NCBI RefSeq assembly: GCF_021018805.1
Contig: NW_026961078.1
Coordinates: 77,001-141,000 of the forward strand
Reading direction: 5' to 3'
Source: Prinia subflava
Taxonomy: Eukaryota > Chordata > Aves > Passeriformes > Cisticolidae
Length of the DNA: 64,000 bases
The notes beneath the pieces were generated by a model. It did not search any database. It was given only the letters and a program-made list of their open reading frames with translations, and was not told the DNA's origin. Positions 38,270 to 49,893 of the stretch are shown here, piece after piece. Position numbers and translations under genes: made by a program. Within the stretch, counting starts at the first letter, position 1. Each line of letters starts with the position of its first letter.

Positions 38270-39391
38270 GTTTCCTCCTTGGGGTGCTCTGCCAGGGAAA
38301 AATCCATCCGCATCTGAAAAAAATTTAGGACAAAAGTCAGAGCGCTGCAGGATAACTTAAAAGCTCCAGGCATCTTGTGCCCACCTAAAAATACCCTCTA
38401 CGCTCCCACTACACCCTACACTGCAAACTTCAAGTCCCCGGGACATGTCCTATTACCCCTACACCCAGGTTATGCAGCAGGGCAGAGCAGCGCAGGGCCA
38501 AACGCACACCAACACCCGTGATGCAGGACACCACAAACGAGAAGGACGCAACAGCGAGAGAAAAGGCTCGGCAAGAAGAAGGACCCTGAGGGCCGAGAGA
38601 ATGCGGAAGGAGATGACCGAGATAAGACCGATGTAGAGCCGATGAGGCTCAAAGAACCCGGCAGCAAGAAGATGCCAGCAGAACTGCTTCGTCCGAGAAC
38701 CGCAAAGATGGATGCCCGAGAACCCTACGGTCAGATACCTCGACCTATCTCGGCATTCTTACAATGCCTACTCCGCCACAATGGATCATTGCGGTGCACA
38801 GCTGTCAGTACAGCTCAGAACAAGACCTGAAAAGACCTGGGACCGGATGCTTCTGAAGAGAGATGTGATTCTGATGTGCGTGCGAGGTCCCGAGTCAAAG
38901 CCACCGAGCTGAGGAACGCAGAGATTACAAATGCTAAGACACAAGCCAGGGTTTCCAAAAGGCCCCTTGTAGGGACAACGACACGAAAGGCAAGACACGC
39001 AAAAGACACAGAGTGCACAACAGACAAGTGACTCCACATGGCCTGGGACTGCTCTGCCCTGCACAGTTCAGCACTGCTATCAAAAGTGAGACTTTACCTT
39101 TTAGTAGGCCAAGGGGCCACATCTTGGCCATCCCAGACTGCAAATCTGACTCAAAAAACCCAACCGGCCACCCCGCTTTCAACTCCTCTGTGGCTCACAG
39201 CCCTCCACTTATCTCTTTGATGTCTGGGAACGCCAATCGGCATCGGGTGCAAAACAAGGCCGCCTCGCCCTTGAGGAATTTCCCGCTGGTACCGGGCTGT
39301 CGTCTCTCAGGCGGCTAGAATAAAGGAAACCAAACGTGAACACGTGGCCTTGGCAGCACTACTGCCAACACCTGACAATTCTGCTACTCAC
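38270..39391. repeat. Repeat R, copy 1 (~1.1 kb, unknown family)
   Basis: Shares long stretches with 39955-41071 and 43183-44275, including GTCCTATTACCCCTACACCC, AACGAGAAGGACGCAACAGC and AAGATGGATGCCCGAGAA. It ends near an AATAAA (39319-39324) followed by GGAAACCAAACG. Short open frames recur between copies, but indels and stops break them and no domain is recognisable. It could be a decayed LTR-element portion or a segmental duplication. Confidence 0.8.
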
Positions 39392-39699
39392 CATCTCCCG
39401 AAAAGGCCCGGATCCTTGAGCCCCACGCCAAGGTCACAGGGTATACCTGGCTTAAGAGGAGACGAGGTGATGCGGCACGGCTGAAACTTGAGTGGACCCT
39501 CGCTCCTCCTCCCTACCTCCCCGACCCACCGCAACGCCTCGGCCCTTACCGCAGTCCGGACGGCACCTTCAAACGGAGAAGATGGAGGCTTCATCACGGA
39601 GTCCTGTCGTGCTCCCCGACGGCTCACGAGAGAGGCGAAGCAGCTCCGTCGTCCGGTCGCTGAGCGGAGTTCGGCGTGATGCGAGTGGACCCCCTAAAA
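39392..39699. other. Spacer between R1 and S1, CpG-bearing
   Basis: Moderately GC- and CpG-rich. It has open frames on both strands (+39492 onward, minus 39627-39388) without recognisable domains. A donor-like CTGCGGTAAGG on the minus strand near 39550 is the only splice-like signal noted. Confidence 0.3.
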
Positions 39700-39905
39700 C
39701 ACACCATAATGGACACTTACAGTTACACCATCAAGAGAGACTTGAGCAACAGCAACTGATTCTGTCCACCAATCAACGCTCACCTTGTTTGCTTCACCTT
39801 GGCTGCCGCTATCCAGCCATGCTTCCTAAAAACAAATGCAAAGAACAGCGCTGTAACACAGCCACCATTTACGCTGCCCCTCTGAAGACAAACGGTGACT
39901 GACCT
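39700..39905. repeat. Repeat S, copy 1
   Basis: About 200 bp, similar to 42905-43115 (shared order: CTGATTCTGTCCACC / CTGCTTCTATCCACC, GCTCACCTTG, AAAGAACA, GCCACCATT). It directly precedes R2, as S2 precedes R3. Confidence 0.7.
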
Positions 39906-39954
39906 GCATGGGGCAGAGCCCCTCACCTGGAATGGGGCCCTCTGCCATGGATCT

Positions 39955-41071
39955 AATCCATCCGCAGCTTAAAGAGAGTTAGCACAAAAGTCAGAGCGCT
40001 GCAGGATAACTTAAAAGCTCCAGGCATCTTGTGCTCATCTAGAAATACCCTCTACGCTCCAACTACACCCTACACTGCAAAATTCAAGTCCCCAAGACAT
40101 GTCCTATTACTCCTACACCCAGGCTACGCAGCAGGGCAGAGCAGCGCAGGGCCAAACACACACCAACACCCGTGACACAGGACACCACAAACGAGAAGGA
40201 CGCAACAGCGAGAGAAAAGGCTCGGCAAGATGAATGATCCAGAATGACTAAGGATCAAGAAAATGTGAAAGCAGGCGATCGAGGTAAGACCGATGGTGAG
40301 CCGATGAGGCTCGAAGAACCCAGCAGCAAGAAGACGCCAGCAGAACTGCTTCGTCCGAGAACCGCAAAGATGGATGCCCGAGAACCCTACGGTCAGATAC
40401 CTCGACCTAGCTCGGCCTTCTTACGAGGCCTAATCCGCCATAAGGGATCACTGCTGTGCACAGCTGCCAGTACAGCTCAGAACAAGACCTGAAAAGACCT
40501 GGGACCGGATGCTTCTGAAGAGAGATGCGATTCTGATGTGCGTGCGAGGTCCCGAGTGTCAAAGGTGCCGAGCTGAGGAATAGGGAGGTATTAAGAACGA
40601 TGCCTGGTGTTTCCAAGAGGCTCCTTGAAGAGCTAAGGCAGAAGACATTGCATGTGAGACGCCCAAAAGACACAGAGTGCACAACAGACAAGTGACTCCA
40701 CATGGCCTGGGACTGCTCTGCCCTACACAGTTCAGCACTTCGATCAAGTGAGACTTTACCTTTAGGTCCCTAAGGGGCCACATCTTGGCCATCCCAGACT
40801 GCAAATCTGACTCAAAAAACCCTCCTGCTGACTCCTGACCGGCCACCCCGCTTTCAGCCCCCTCTGTGGCTCACAGCCCTCCACTTATCTCTTTGATGTC
40901 TGGGAACGCCAATCGGCATCGGGTGCAAAACGAGGCCGCCTCGCCCTTGAGGAATTTCCCACTGGTACCGGGCTGTCGTCTCTCAGGCGGCTACAATAAA
41001 GGAAACCAAATGTGAACACAAGGCCTTGGCAGCACAATTACCAACACCTGCCCCTTTGCTACTCACTGTCT
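39955..41071. repeat. Repeat R, copy 2
   Basis: Collinear with R1. It differs by small indels (for example around 40230-40300) and has its own AATAAA near 40995. The frame of the R1 peptide is broken here, which argues against a conserved protein. Confidence 0.8.
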
Positions 41072-41235
41072 TCTATGAATGCCTGGGTCATTGAATAATA
41101 GATTTAGCAACGCTCAGAGGCTCAAACTTGCAGAGCCAAAGTCCTCATCGCGTTTTTGGGGCAGTGACCACTCACCAGAGCAGGACACAGATCCCATGGT
41201 GGGCATATCCTGTTAATAAAAAACCCAGGGGAATC
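41072..41235. other. Unrecognised spacer
   Basis: No gene or repeat family recognised. Confidence 0.3.
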
Positions 41236-41525
41236 CACAACCCCACTGCTGCTTTCTGCCTCGCCTAGCCTTCAGCTTACTGCCTGCACCTCTCAGGAGT
41301 TCTGGCACTGTCCTGCATTAGGGTTGCTGCCGGCACCTACTCTCAGAAAAACAGGGGTGTTGGGAGGGATGCTGTGAGGGCAGGTATATCTGTATTCTAA
41401 CTTGTATCCCTGGCTATAGCCCTTATTTTCACTCTGTGCTCTCTAGCCCTTGAGTCCTTTCCCTCTCAAGTCCTCCCTCAGGCTCTGTGTGTCACTATCA
41501 AGTGCCCCTGCTGAACCCTACTTCT
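41236..41525. repeat. Direct repeat T, copy 1
   Basis: About 270 bp, repeated at 41822-42090, sharing CCTGCATTAGGGTTGCTGCC, ATATCTGTATTCTAACTTGT and CTCTAGCCCTTGAGTCCTTT. Copy 2 has small deletions. Confidence 0.85.
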
Positions 41526-41821
41526 CGAGAACCCTACGCTTGCAGCCGAGGACGCGCCTTTACCGTTAGGGTCCCAAGAGTTGTCCCGCAAGCGAGACAC
41601 ATCATCCACAGTTTGCCCTTCCTATCCGAAGCGTGGCCCTGAGTCAGGGCAGAGGCTGACAGAGCTGAAGAGCTCTTTGCGGTGGCAATGGCCACGAAGC
41701 CCAGCCGACCGTCGCCTTGAGCGGGGACAGGCAGCAATCCCCGGCTGCGGAGAGACAGACGATCGCAGGGTGGGCTGGGGCGGGAAACCCCCGGTTATAC
41801 TCAACCCTGTCGGATGCTGCT

Positions 41822-42090
41822 CCCCACTATCACTTCCTGCCTCACCCTAGCCTTAGGGTTACTGCCTGCACTTCTCACGAGTTCTGGCATTGTCCTGCAT
41901 TAGGGTTGCTGCCAGCACCTACTCTCAGAACAACAAGGGTTGGGAGGGGCTGCTGTGAGGGCTGATATATCTGTATTCTAACTTGTAGCCCTTATTTTCA
42001 CTCTGTGCTCTCTAGCCCTTGAGTCCTTTCCCTCTCAAGCCCTCCCTCAGCCTCTGTGTGTCACTGTCAAGTGCCCCTGCTGAACCGTAC
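41822..42090. repeat. Direct repeat T, copy 2
   Basis: Second copy, 586 bp downstream of the first. The sequence between holds no recognised gene. Confidence 0.85.
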
Positions 42091-42904
42091 AACCTGCAAC
42101 TTGGGTTCCTCCTAGGACACGGATCCCAGGGTGGGCCAGGCATCCCCTGGTGCACCCTAACCCTGTGCACTCCTGAAGATGGCTGACACCACAAAGCTCG
42201 CTAGAACACGGAGAGGGGTCAGAACTGTCCTGGCCAGGGAAGGCTCCAACGAGGCTGAGGAGAAATGCTCTCCCTTTACTTCCAAATGGTCCATCCCTCT
42301 ACAGCCCTCTCGTCTCAGCTAACTTTAAATTGCCTCCTAGAACAGAAAAAGTTTTTCCTCTGCTCCTGACCACCAGCCCCAACACTTATCTTTCAGGAGA
42401 TGAGTAGACAAAATCCATTCTTGATTGAAAAGAACGCATCAGGACCGTCAACATCGAGACATTCTCTGTGTCCGCTTCGGTGCTGCCGTATCCAAAATCA
42501 GCTCTGCACCTCCACAGGGCACCTAGGACCATGAAAATGAAAATGTGACGATCCCCTCCAGAAGAATAATCCCCAGGTCTCCTCCACACTGCTGTCCTGG
42601 CTCATCTTAGATCTACATTCGACTCCAGAGGCTGCCCGGAGGATACCTGCAAAATGAAAAGGTACATGCTTAACCCCTTGCCCAGGAGCGACCCTGCCTA
42701 AATGCCCCCTCACCTGCTCTCCTCCGTTCCTTGGCATGCCTAGGGCAGCAGCAGCACCTGCAAAGAAATCAAGCAAAAATGCATGCTGAAACAGTGTGAA
42801 ACAGCAACCTCCCCAGTCCAACTAAGGTATGCCACAAGTGTACCTTAAGCTTACACCCATCTGGCCTCTGGCATCCAGGGCTGGGACATCCAGCAAGTGA
42901 ACCA
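42091..42904. other. Unrecognised sequence
   Basis: Intermediate GC. Minus-strand open frames of up to 107 codons (42821-42498) have no recognisable domain. Confidence 0.3.
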
Positions 42905-43115
42905 ACTAAAATAAAAAAACAACAGTGGATGCTTAGAGCTGCACCAGAAATTAAGACCTGAGCAATAAAAACTGCTTCTATCCACCAGTCACTGCTCACC
43001 TTGCTTCATTGACCTTTACTGCCAATACCCAGCTTTAGTACCTAAAAATAAACACAAAGAACAATGCTGCAATGTAGCCACCATTCACACCTCCCCTGCC
43101 AAGACCAACACCAAC
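42905..43115. repeat. Repeat S, copy 2
   Basis: Diverged copy of 39700-39905, immediately upstream of R3. The S1-S2 and R2-R3 spacings are both about 3.2 kb, so this is a tandem duplication of a larger segment. A third S start lies at about 44310-44345 (CAATGGATGCTTAGAGTTAC). Confidence 0.7.
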
Positions 43116-43182
43116 CAACCTTCTTCTTCAGGCAGTGGAGGAGGAGAACACCCTCACCCAGGATGGGGCCCTCTGCCACAGA

Positions 43183-44275
43183 TTTAATCCATCTGCATCT
43201 GAAAGTCAGTACAAAAGTCAGAGCACTGCAGGATAACTTAAAACCTCCAGGCATCTTGTGCCCACCTAAAAATACCCTCTACGCTCCCACTACACCCTAC
43301 ACTGCAAACTTCAAGTCCCCGGGACATGCCCTATTACCCCTACACCCAGGCTACGCAGCAGGGCAGAGCAGCGCAGGGCCAAACGCACACCAACACCCGT
43401 GACACAGGACACCACAAACGAGAAGGACGCAACAGCGAGAGAAAAGGCTTGGCAAGAAGAAGGACCCTGAGGGCCGAGAGAATGCGGAAGGAGATGACCG
43501 AGGTAAGACCGATGTAGAGCCGATGACGCTCAAAGAACCCGGCAGCAAGAAGACGCCAGCAGAACTGCTTCGTCCGAGAACCGCAAAGATGGATGCCCGA
43601 GAAACCTACGGTCAGATACCTCGACCTATCTCGGCATTCTTACAATGCCTACTCCGCCACAATGGATCATTGCGGTGCACAGCTGTCAGTACAGCTCAGA
43701 ACAAGACCTGAAAAGACCTGGGACCGGATGCTTCTGAAGAGAGATGTGATTCTGATGTGCGTGCGAGGTCCCAAGTCAAAGCCACCGAGCTGAGGAATAG
43801 GGAGGTATTAAGAACGATGCCTGGTGTTTCCGAGAGGCTCCTCGAAGGGCTAAGGCAGAAGATATTGCATGTGAGACGCCCAAAAGACACAGAGTGCACA
43901 ACAGACAAGTGACTCCACATGGCCTGGGACTGCTCTGCCCTGCACACCTCAGCACTGTGATCAAAACGGAGACTTTCCCTCGATGTGGCCTAAAGGGTCA
44001 CATCTGGGCCATCCCGGTCTGCAGAGCTGACTCCAGACCCCTCTCCGCGAGTTCCCACCCGGCACCCTGCTTTCATCCCCTCTGTGGCTCATAGCCCTCC
44101 ACTTATCTCTGGGACTTCCGGGAACGAGAATCTGCGTCGGGTGCAAAGGAAGGCCGTCCTGCCCTTGGGGAATTCCCTGCTGTCCCCGGGCTGCTGTGTC
44201 TCAGTCAGCTCTCACAAAGAAAACCAAACATCAGGGCACGGTCTCAGCAGAGCTGTTTGCCGCTCTGTAAGGGGG
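43183..44275. repeat. Repeat R, copy 3
   Basis: Collinear with R1 and very similar to it over the first 600 bp. The 3' part is more diverged and lacks the AATAAA seen in R1 and R2 (AAGAAAACC instead). Confidence 0.8.
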
Positions 44276-44339
44276 TCTCAATGTAATACGAGCAGAGCAG
44301 CTGGAACACACAAACAACAATGGATGCTTAGAGTTACAC

Positions 44340-45301
44340 CAGAAACACCACTGCCCTAACCACACAAATACATGAACTTTGAAAAAGAAAACTCAAAAAA
44401 AATTGCACCAAAAAAAGCCAACTCTGATGACCCATAATCAAACTACTAAATATAATGAAAATAATACCTCGTCCAATTCCTTTAAAAAAACTCAAATATA
44501 CATCCAGAACCTCCCCAAACTTAAAAAGGCCTGTCTCTAACCAAACAAAAAGCAAAATCCCATGTGTTTTGAAATACATAAACATATTAACCTAACACAT
44601 CAGAACCACAGAAATTTAAATCCCAGTCAACACTAGTATGCCATATACAATAATCCCATCACTACATACAAAATCAAAATCCACTTCTATTACTAACACA
44701 GCAAAAAAAATCACAACTGTTAACTGTAATAAAACCTAAAAAAACTAACTAAAAATAAAATTTAAAAGTCCCACTGTAACTAAAGTGCCAAAACCCCTCA
44801 AACATTTAAAATAACTACTACAAAAAGGCCCTCTACCCACCACACCACCAACATCACATAAAACAAATAAATTACTCTCTTCATACAGCACACCCACATA
44901 AAAAAGCCTAAATGTCCCTAAAATCTTTCAAGTAATCACAAATTAACCCCCCAAAAAATCTTTATTACCATTAACAAAAAAAAACCAAAAAATGAACACA
45001 AACTAAAAAACTCCACCATACAAACAAAGAACACTAGAGTCTTTTCACTAACAATTCTTATCACATCATAAAAATAGAACAAAAACTGGAAACAACCATA
45101 GAGAATTCCACACAGCAAATCACAAAAACTAGCAGAAGATATAAATCAATCCAACTTGCTGAACTCAAAACTGACCTACAACTGACCCTAAACACAACTA
45201 AAAAAACCTACACTAACTCATAAATAATAACCACTACTCTATAAAATAACTAAAAAACCCAAACTAATTAACAACATGAAAAAATCTAAACTAGTAAACA
45301 G
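44340..45301 (+). mobile_element. G-depleted A/C-rich block, left part (possible hypermutated retroelement)
   Basis: Many 60-bp lines contain only 1-5 G but 10-22 C on the + strand, for example 44821-44880 with 2 G. The change from normal composition at about 44340 is abrupt. In 44701-44940 nearly all remaining G precede T or C. This could reflect G-to-A editing of a + sense retroelement by APOBEC-type enzymes, as known for avian LTR elements. No gag, pol or env frame is recognisable. The composition is seen; the cause is inference. Confidence 0.5.
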
Positions 45302-45742
45302 TGTCGCTGTGCGTGTTTTCCTAAACCCCAGGGCACGCAGCGACATTCAGGGGTGCGACACCTTCCCCCGGGGAGCTCTCACTTCCCCACCGGGACTCTG
45401 GTTCAGCCAGTCTATGCGCGCAGAGACAAAGTGAAGACGAGACGGGTCTTGGGGTAAACTAAGGAGATTTATTACAGGTATAACTGAAGCATAACAACTA
45501 AAAGCTGGACCCCAAAGACCGGGGGCACGTGTCCTCCCGTGCGTTTTATAGACAGGGCAATACAAAGCAAGCAACCAATGAAAATGCACTCAGGGAGGGG
45601 TTTAGGGCAGGGAGTACAGAACAAAATCCAATGGGAATAGCAGAAGCAGTGTGATGATATGAAACAGCAAATGATATATCGATTTAAAAAAGACTGGCAG
45701 GGAAAGCTCTAGAAATAGAGGCAGGGGCACAGAGGATTGACA
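45302..45742 (-). mobile_element. Solo LTR-like element (441 bp)
   Basis: On the minus strand it begins TGTCAATCC and ends GCGACA, giving TGTC...GACA terminal inverted ends. In order it has an ATTGG box, a TATA box (CTATAAAACGC, 45551-45541), AATAAA (45473-45468) and a GC-richer U5, as in retroviral LTRs. No primer-binding site or polypurine tract flanks it. AACAG occurs at 45297-45301 and 45746-45750, a possible imperfect target duplication if the end is at 45745. Composition is normal, so it was not subject to the G depletion of its flanks. Confidence 0.65.
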
Positions 45743-46862
45743 CCTAACAGTATGTATAATTTAAATCATAACACACAAATGAAATAGAAAGCTAGCTTGA
45801 AAACTTAGAGTAGAAAATCCACACCGCAACAAAACAGGAATGTCACTACCCCAAAAAACTACCTAAAAAATCCACCATATCACTGCCATGTTTGCAAAAA
45901 TAAAACAAATAAGACCCACCAAAACAACAAACAAATCATGCCGCAAATATAAAAATATCACAAATAAACTTAACAACACCAAAAATATTATTCCTAATTC
46001 AATAAACCCATAATGCCTCAAACCATCCAAACAAAAAAATCACCTATATATACACACAAAACCAAAAGATCAATTTAACCATGAACAGTATCTCCCAAAT
46101 TATCTGAACCTATCAAACATATACTGCAACCAAATAAACCAAATGAATAAACCCTTGCAATAAAAGAAACAATAATCCAACCACATGTATTAGAAAATCC
46201 TAACAAATTAACTACATCACACTACCTCAAACCAACCAAAACACTACATACTCACCGCAATAACAATAAACACCACTAAATGACTGAAAGCAGACCCTGT
46301 ACCTCATATTACATCCCATTACACCATGGTAAGCCTTAGAAAGCATATCCTTTAACATATCATACCCCATAAAAAAAAACAAACAACAAAACCCAGTCTA
46401 AAAAAAAACACATGATCAACACCTGAAGTAAGAAATACAACATTAAATAAATAGACCGTATCCCTTATCATACACCATCAACAAACAAAATAAATCTACA
46501 CAGTGAAATAGTAAAAACCACCTTAAAAAAACTAAACAGAAAAAACTTTTAAATATTAAAAGCTGCATCCAACAAAACACCCAAATCTCCATCACCCAAG
46601 CCAGCCCTACCCAATCTGAATCCCTACATACAATAAATAAAAACAAAACCTCAATAACATTTATCAGAAGTCTATTTAAAAAGCTACTCGAATTAATTCT
46701 ATCTCAAATACAAACAAACTCATCCATTAAGTTATCTTCACTCAAAAACTAAATTACATCTAATAAATACAACCAAAAAATAAAGCAAAACACTATATAC
46801 CACCAAAAACCATAATATTTAATAAAAACCACATTTAAATACTACTATTCATTAAAATCCTA
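45743..46862 (+). mobile_element. G-depleted A/C-rich block, right part
   Basis: Continues the composition of 44340-45301 on the other side of the LTR; 45961-46080, for example, has 2 G in 120 bases. Minus-strand open frames here (46646-46443 and others) are rich in Phe, Leu, Trp and Val only because C is scarce on that strand. The first 100 bp are less extreme. Confidence 0.5.
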
Positions 46863-47916
46863 GGCAAAGGGGGTTTTTCACCAATTTAAACACAGACAAT
46901 AACAAAACAGGAGTTTCTTCCCTCAATTTAAACTTCCTTTGTCCTCATAACCCCCATTTTTTTCAGGGGCAGCAGGGAGGGATTAGCAAGATAAAATTGA
47001 AAAGCAAAAGGTGAAAGTCCCCTGTACAAACCCACACTGGCTCACCGGCTGCTGCCCCGTCTAGCACAAAGGTTTGCCCCCCAGCACCTCCTTCAAGCAA
47101 AGCCCCACACCCAAGTGCATCCAGTTGCTCCCCCAGACCCAATGAGAGGCTCTCACCATCACTCCATGAGACATGCCTGGGAGGCCACCATAAGCCTCTC
47201 TCTTCCAGCAGCTCCATGCGGAACTGAGCTGAGGCACCCCCTCTTAAAGCAGCCTCGGGAGGACCCGCCCCCTCATCATCGTTACAGCACCCAGCTGTCT
47301 TTGTTCCCTGTCCTCATCATTCTCATAGCTGACACCTGTGGCTGCTGCCGCTCTGAGTGTGAGGGCAGGGGGGACTTGCTGCTCATTCCCTAGACAGTTC
47401 ACTGTCAGCACTTGACACACTGGGGCACCAGACTTTCCTTGCTATGGATAAGGATCCCTCTTCTCCTGCAAGTGCCCAAGGCTGAAATTTGGATTCCACC
47501 TCCAAAATTCTGTGTGTGAAGTTCATCATTCCTAAGGAAGTTCCTAAGGAAATTCCCCAGCAATCATTAGCCTTCATTTACAATTTTTCCTTTGGAATCA
47601 TTACTAGCTTGTCTGTCTGTAGAAGCATTTCATTGAGAGTTCAGGAGCTGGGTTGGCTTGTTTATGATCTAGCTGATAAGCCCAGGCTAAATCCAAACAG
47701 CCAGAATGACAGGGAAATATGGAGACAGTTTATAAATACTGCTCCCCTCGCGTGCAACTTAGTTCTTCATTGCACAAGGGGCAAGTATGGAATTCAGATG
47801 TTCTCTGCATATCTCCAGCTCAGACACTTCCACATCTGCAGCAGTGCCTCACAGAGCCCCGGCCCCACCCCGAGCCCTCCCCGCCCTGCCCGAGTTGTAG
47901 GTGGGACCATCGCCCG
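46863..47916. other. Unrecognised sequence
   Basis: Composition returns to normal at about 46865. Contains GGGGCAGCAGGGAGGGATTA and Cys/His-poor open frames without domains. Nothing identifiable. Confidence 0.35.
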
Positions 47917-48093
47917 CGGCCCCGCCCCTCTCCTCCGGGCCGGCCCCGCCCCTCTCTTCCGAGCGGGCCCCGCCCCTCTCCTCCGGGCCGGCCCCGCCCC
48001 TCTCCTCCGGGCCGGCCCCGCCCCTCTCCCCCGAGCCGGCCCCGCCCCTCTCCCCCGAGCCGGCCCCGCCCCTCTCCCCCGGGCCGGCCCCCC
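47917..48093. repeat. 24-bp GC-box minisatellite, ~7 copies
   Basis: Repeats of GGCCCCGCCCCTCTCCTCCG with a short spacer, period 24 bp. Every repeat carries CCCCGCCCC, an Sp1-type GC box. The multiple-of-3 period keeps frames open (Ala-Gly-Pro-Ala-Pro-Leu strings), so the long open frames here are not evidence of a gene. Confidence 0.88.
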
Positions 48094-48540
48094 CTCACAC
48101 TGGAGCCCAGCCCGGGCTGCTCCCGGGCTGGGCGGAGCTCGGGGCACTGAGGCAGAGCCGGGAGTGGGACTGGGGGTTTCTCGTTCGGCTCCTCTCGGTG
48201 TCGGCTGGGGGTCCCGAGAGCAGCCGCCTCTCCCCCGGCGGGCGGGCTGTGCGTCTGGGGGCCGGAGCACCGGGGCGGCGTTGGGGCCGGGACTGGGACC
48301 GGGATGGCGGCGGGCGGCAGGAGCCGCTCCGGGCCGGGCACTGGGGCCGAGCCGCTCTTGATCCGCCCGCAGCCGGGGCTGTGCTGGGGCATTGGGGAAA
48401 AAGAAATCTGTGGCACAGCTCATTTCCTCTCCCAGCTTGGCTTCTGTGTGATCGTCTGCGACTCCACCTGCTCCCCTGGGCTTTTCAACCCGTGCAGCTG
48501 GAATGACCTGCCCGCTTCTAAGCACGACAAACAATAATGG
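48094..48540 (+). promoter_or_regulatory. CpG island with possible first exon
   Basis: GC- and CpG-rich sequence directly 3' of the GC-box minisatellite. An ATG in good context (48304, CCGGGATGGCGGC) opens a frame of 77 codons to 48537. Its first part is Gly/Arg-rich, as in many vertebrate first exons. No family is recognised and no clear donor was chosen. It could be the promoter of an unidentified gene or a relic. Confidence 0.35.
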
Positions 48541-49893
48541 GACAGCTCTCTGCATCAGGCAGTGGAGCCTCGCTGCAGTGTCCCAAAGGTGCAGCAGTGC
48601 CCAGCATCTCTGGCTGCAATTTGAGGCGTCCCAGCGTAGCCCCTCTCTGGTGTTCCTCTGGAGCTGACACTTCCCAGCCTCCCTGACCAGGGTTTGGGGG
48701 TCTCAGCACAGGCCCCTAGCACATCCTGCTGCTTCTTCAAGTCCTGTTGAACCAGGAGGATTTTTGGGAGGTAGAGGCACCCAAAGCCAGCAGAACTGGC
48801 CTAAACCCCTTTTTGGGGAAATCTCTCTTCTTTCTTCCTCACCGAATTCCCACTGTCAAAACCCAGCCTGAGGCTCAGCTCCCCATCCCCTCAATCTCTC
48901 CAAGGAATTGGGCTTGGATTTCCCAATCCAGCAGAGTGGGAATGCTGCTGTCCTTACTGGATATCCAAATTGCAGTAATTGCTTAAGAAATAATTGAACG
49001 ACATTAAAGGAATGAAGAGAAAATAAATCAGAGCTGCCAGCCCCAAGGGCCGTCCAAGGGATTCTCAAACCCCTTATCAATGATATGCTTTAATTAAACA
49101 ACTCAAACCAAGTAACATCACATTGATACAGTAAGATTCTTTTTCATTGACTTATAGATCAATATTGCACAGGGTAAAACCCTTCTAAAGCCGGAAACTC
49201 TTTTAAGAGATATGCAGGGCACAGCTGCAGAGAGTGTCATGGGATTCAGGGGAAAAACCCCAAAGTTTTCAGTCTTTAGCATCTTCCACTGGGTTGTCAT
49301 TGACAGCAAACACGGCTTCAGCCTTGGGAAGACATGGAGAGTCAGAGATTTTGCAGATCCTGGTCTCACCTCAGCCTTTTAGCAGCTACAGTCTGCAAGG
49401 AGAGAGAAGAAAATGGGTCAGAATGGACAGCCTACTTCCAGAAAATCATCCCAATTCAGAAAGCGTTAAGTAGAGCTGTAACAATCTCTCCAAGGTCCAT
49501 TTCCCTGCCCACTGAGGGCTCTAAGTTGAAGCACAGGCTGGACCTGCTGTGGGCAGACTTGCAAAGCCCACAAGTAAAAGCTACTGGGCCAATTCCATTA
49601 AACATTCCAAAATCAAGCTCCTGGGATGCGACCATCTCTTCTGTCACCTTCAAACATCCAGAAGGAGCTCTCTTGCAGTTGAGCAGCATTCAAAAACTTG
49701 TTAGAGCAGAAACTGCCTCACAAATTACACTGGAGTAATGTAGGCTCCTCTGGCAGATATGTCAATAACAAAATGGTGTAGTTACCTGAACAGAAAGGGA
49801 TGTAAGACCCATTACTACGGGCTAAACTGGAGCACTACTTCAAACTGGGGCAGTGAAGATGGTGGGTAGGAGCTTTTCTAAGAGATGCGGTGC
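48541..49893. other. Unrecognised sequence up to the array
   Basis: Mixed composition. The longest open frame is +49334-49738 (134 codons), with no recognisable domain and no convincing splice sites. Copy F of the array starts at 49894. Confidence 0.35.

Noticed and set aside
44340..46862. Nuclear mitochondrial insertion
   Set aside because: The A/C bias resembles a mitochondrial light strand, but I could recognise no mitochondrial gene or tRNA, and stops are frequent in all frames.
47489..48555. 290- and 253-codon frames over the GC-box minisatellite
   Set aside because: Driven by the 24-bp repeat and high GC; both strands are open with low-complexity Ala/Gly/Pro peptides.
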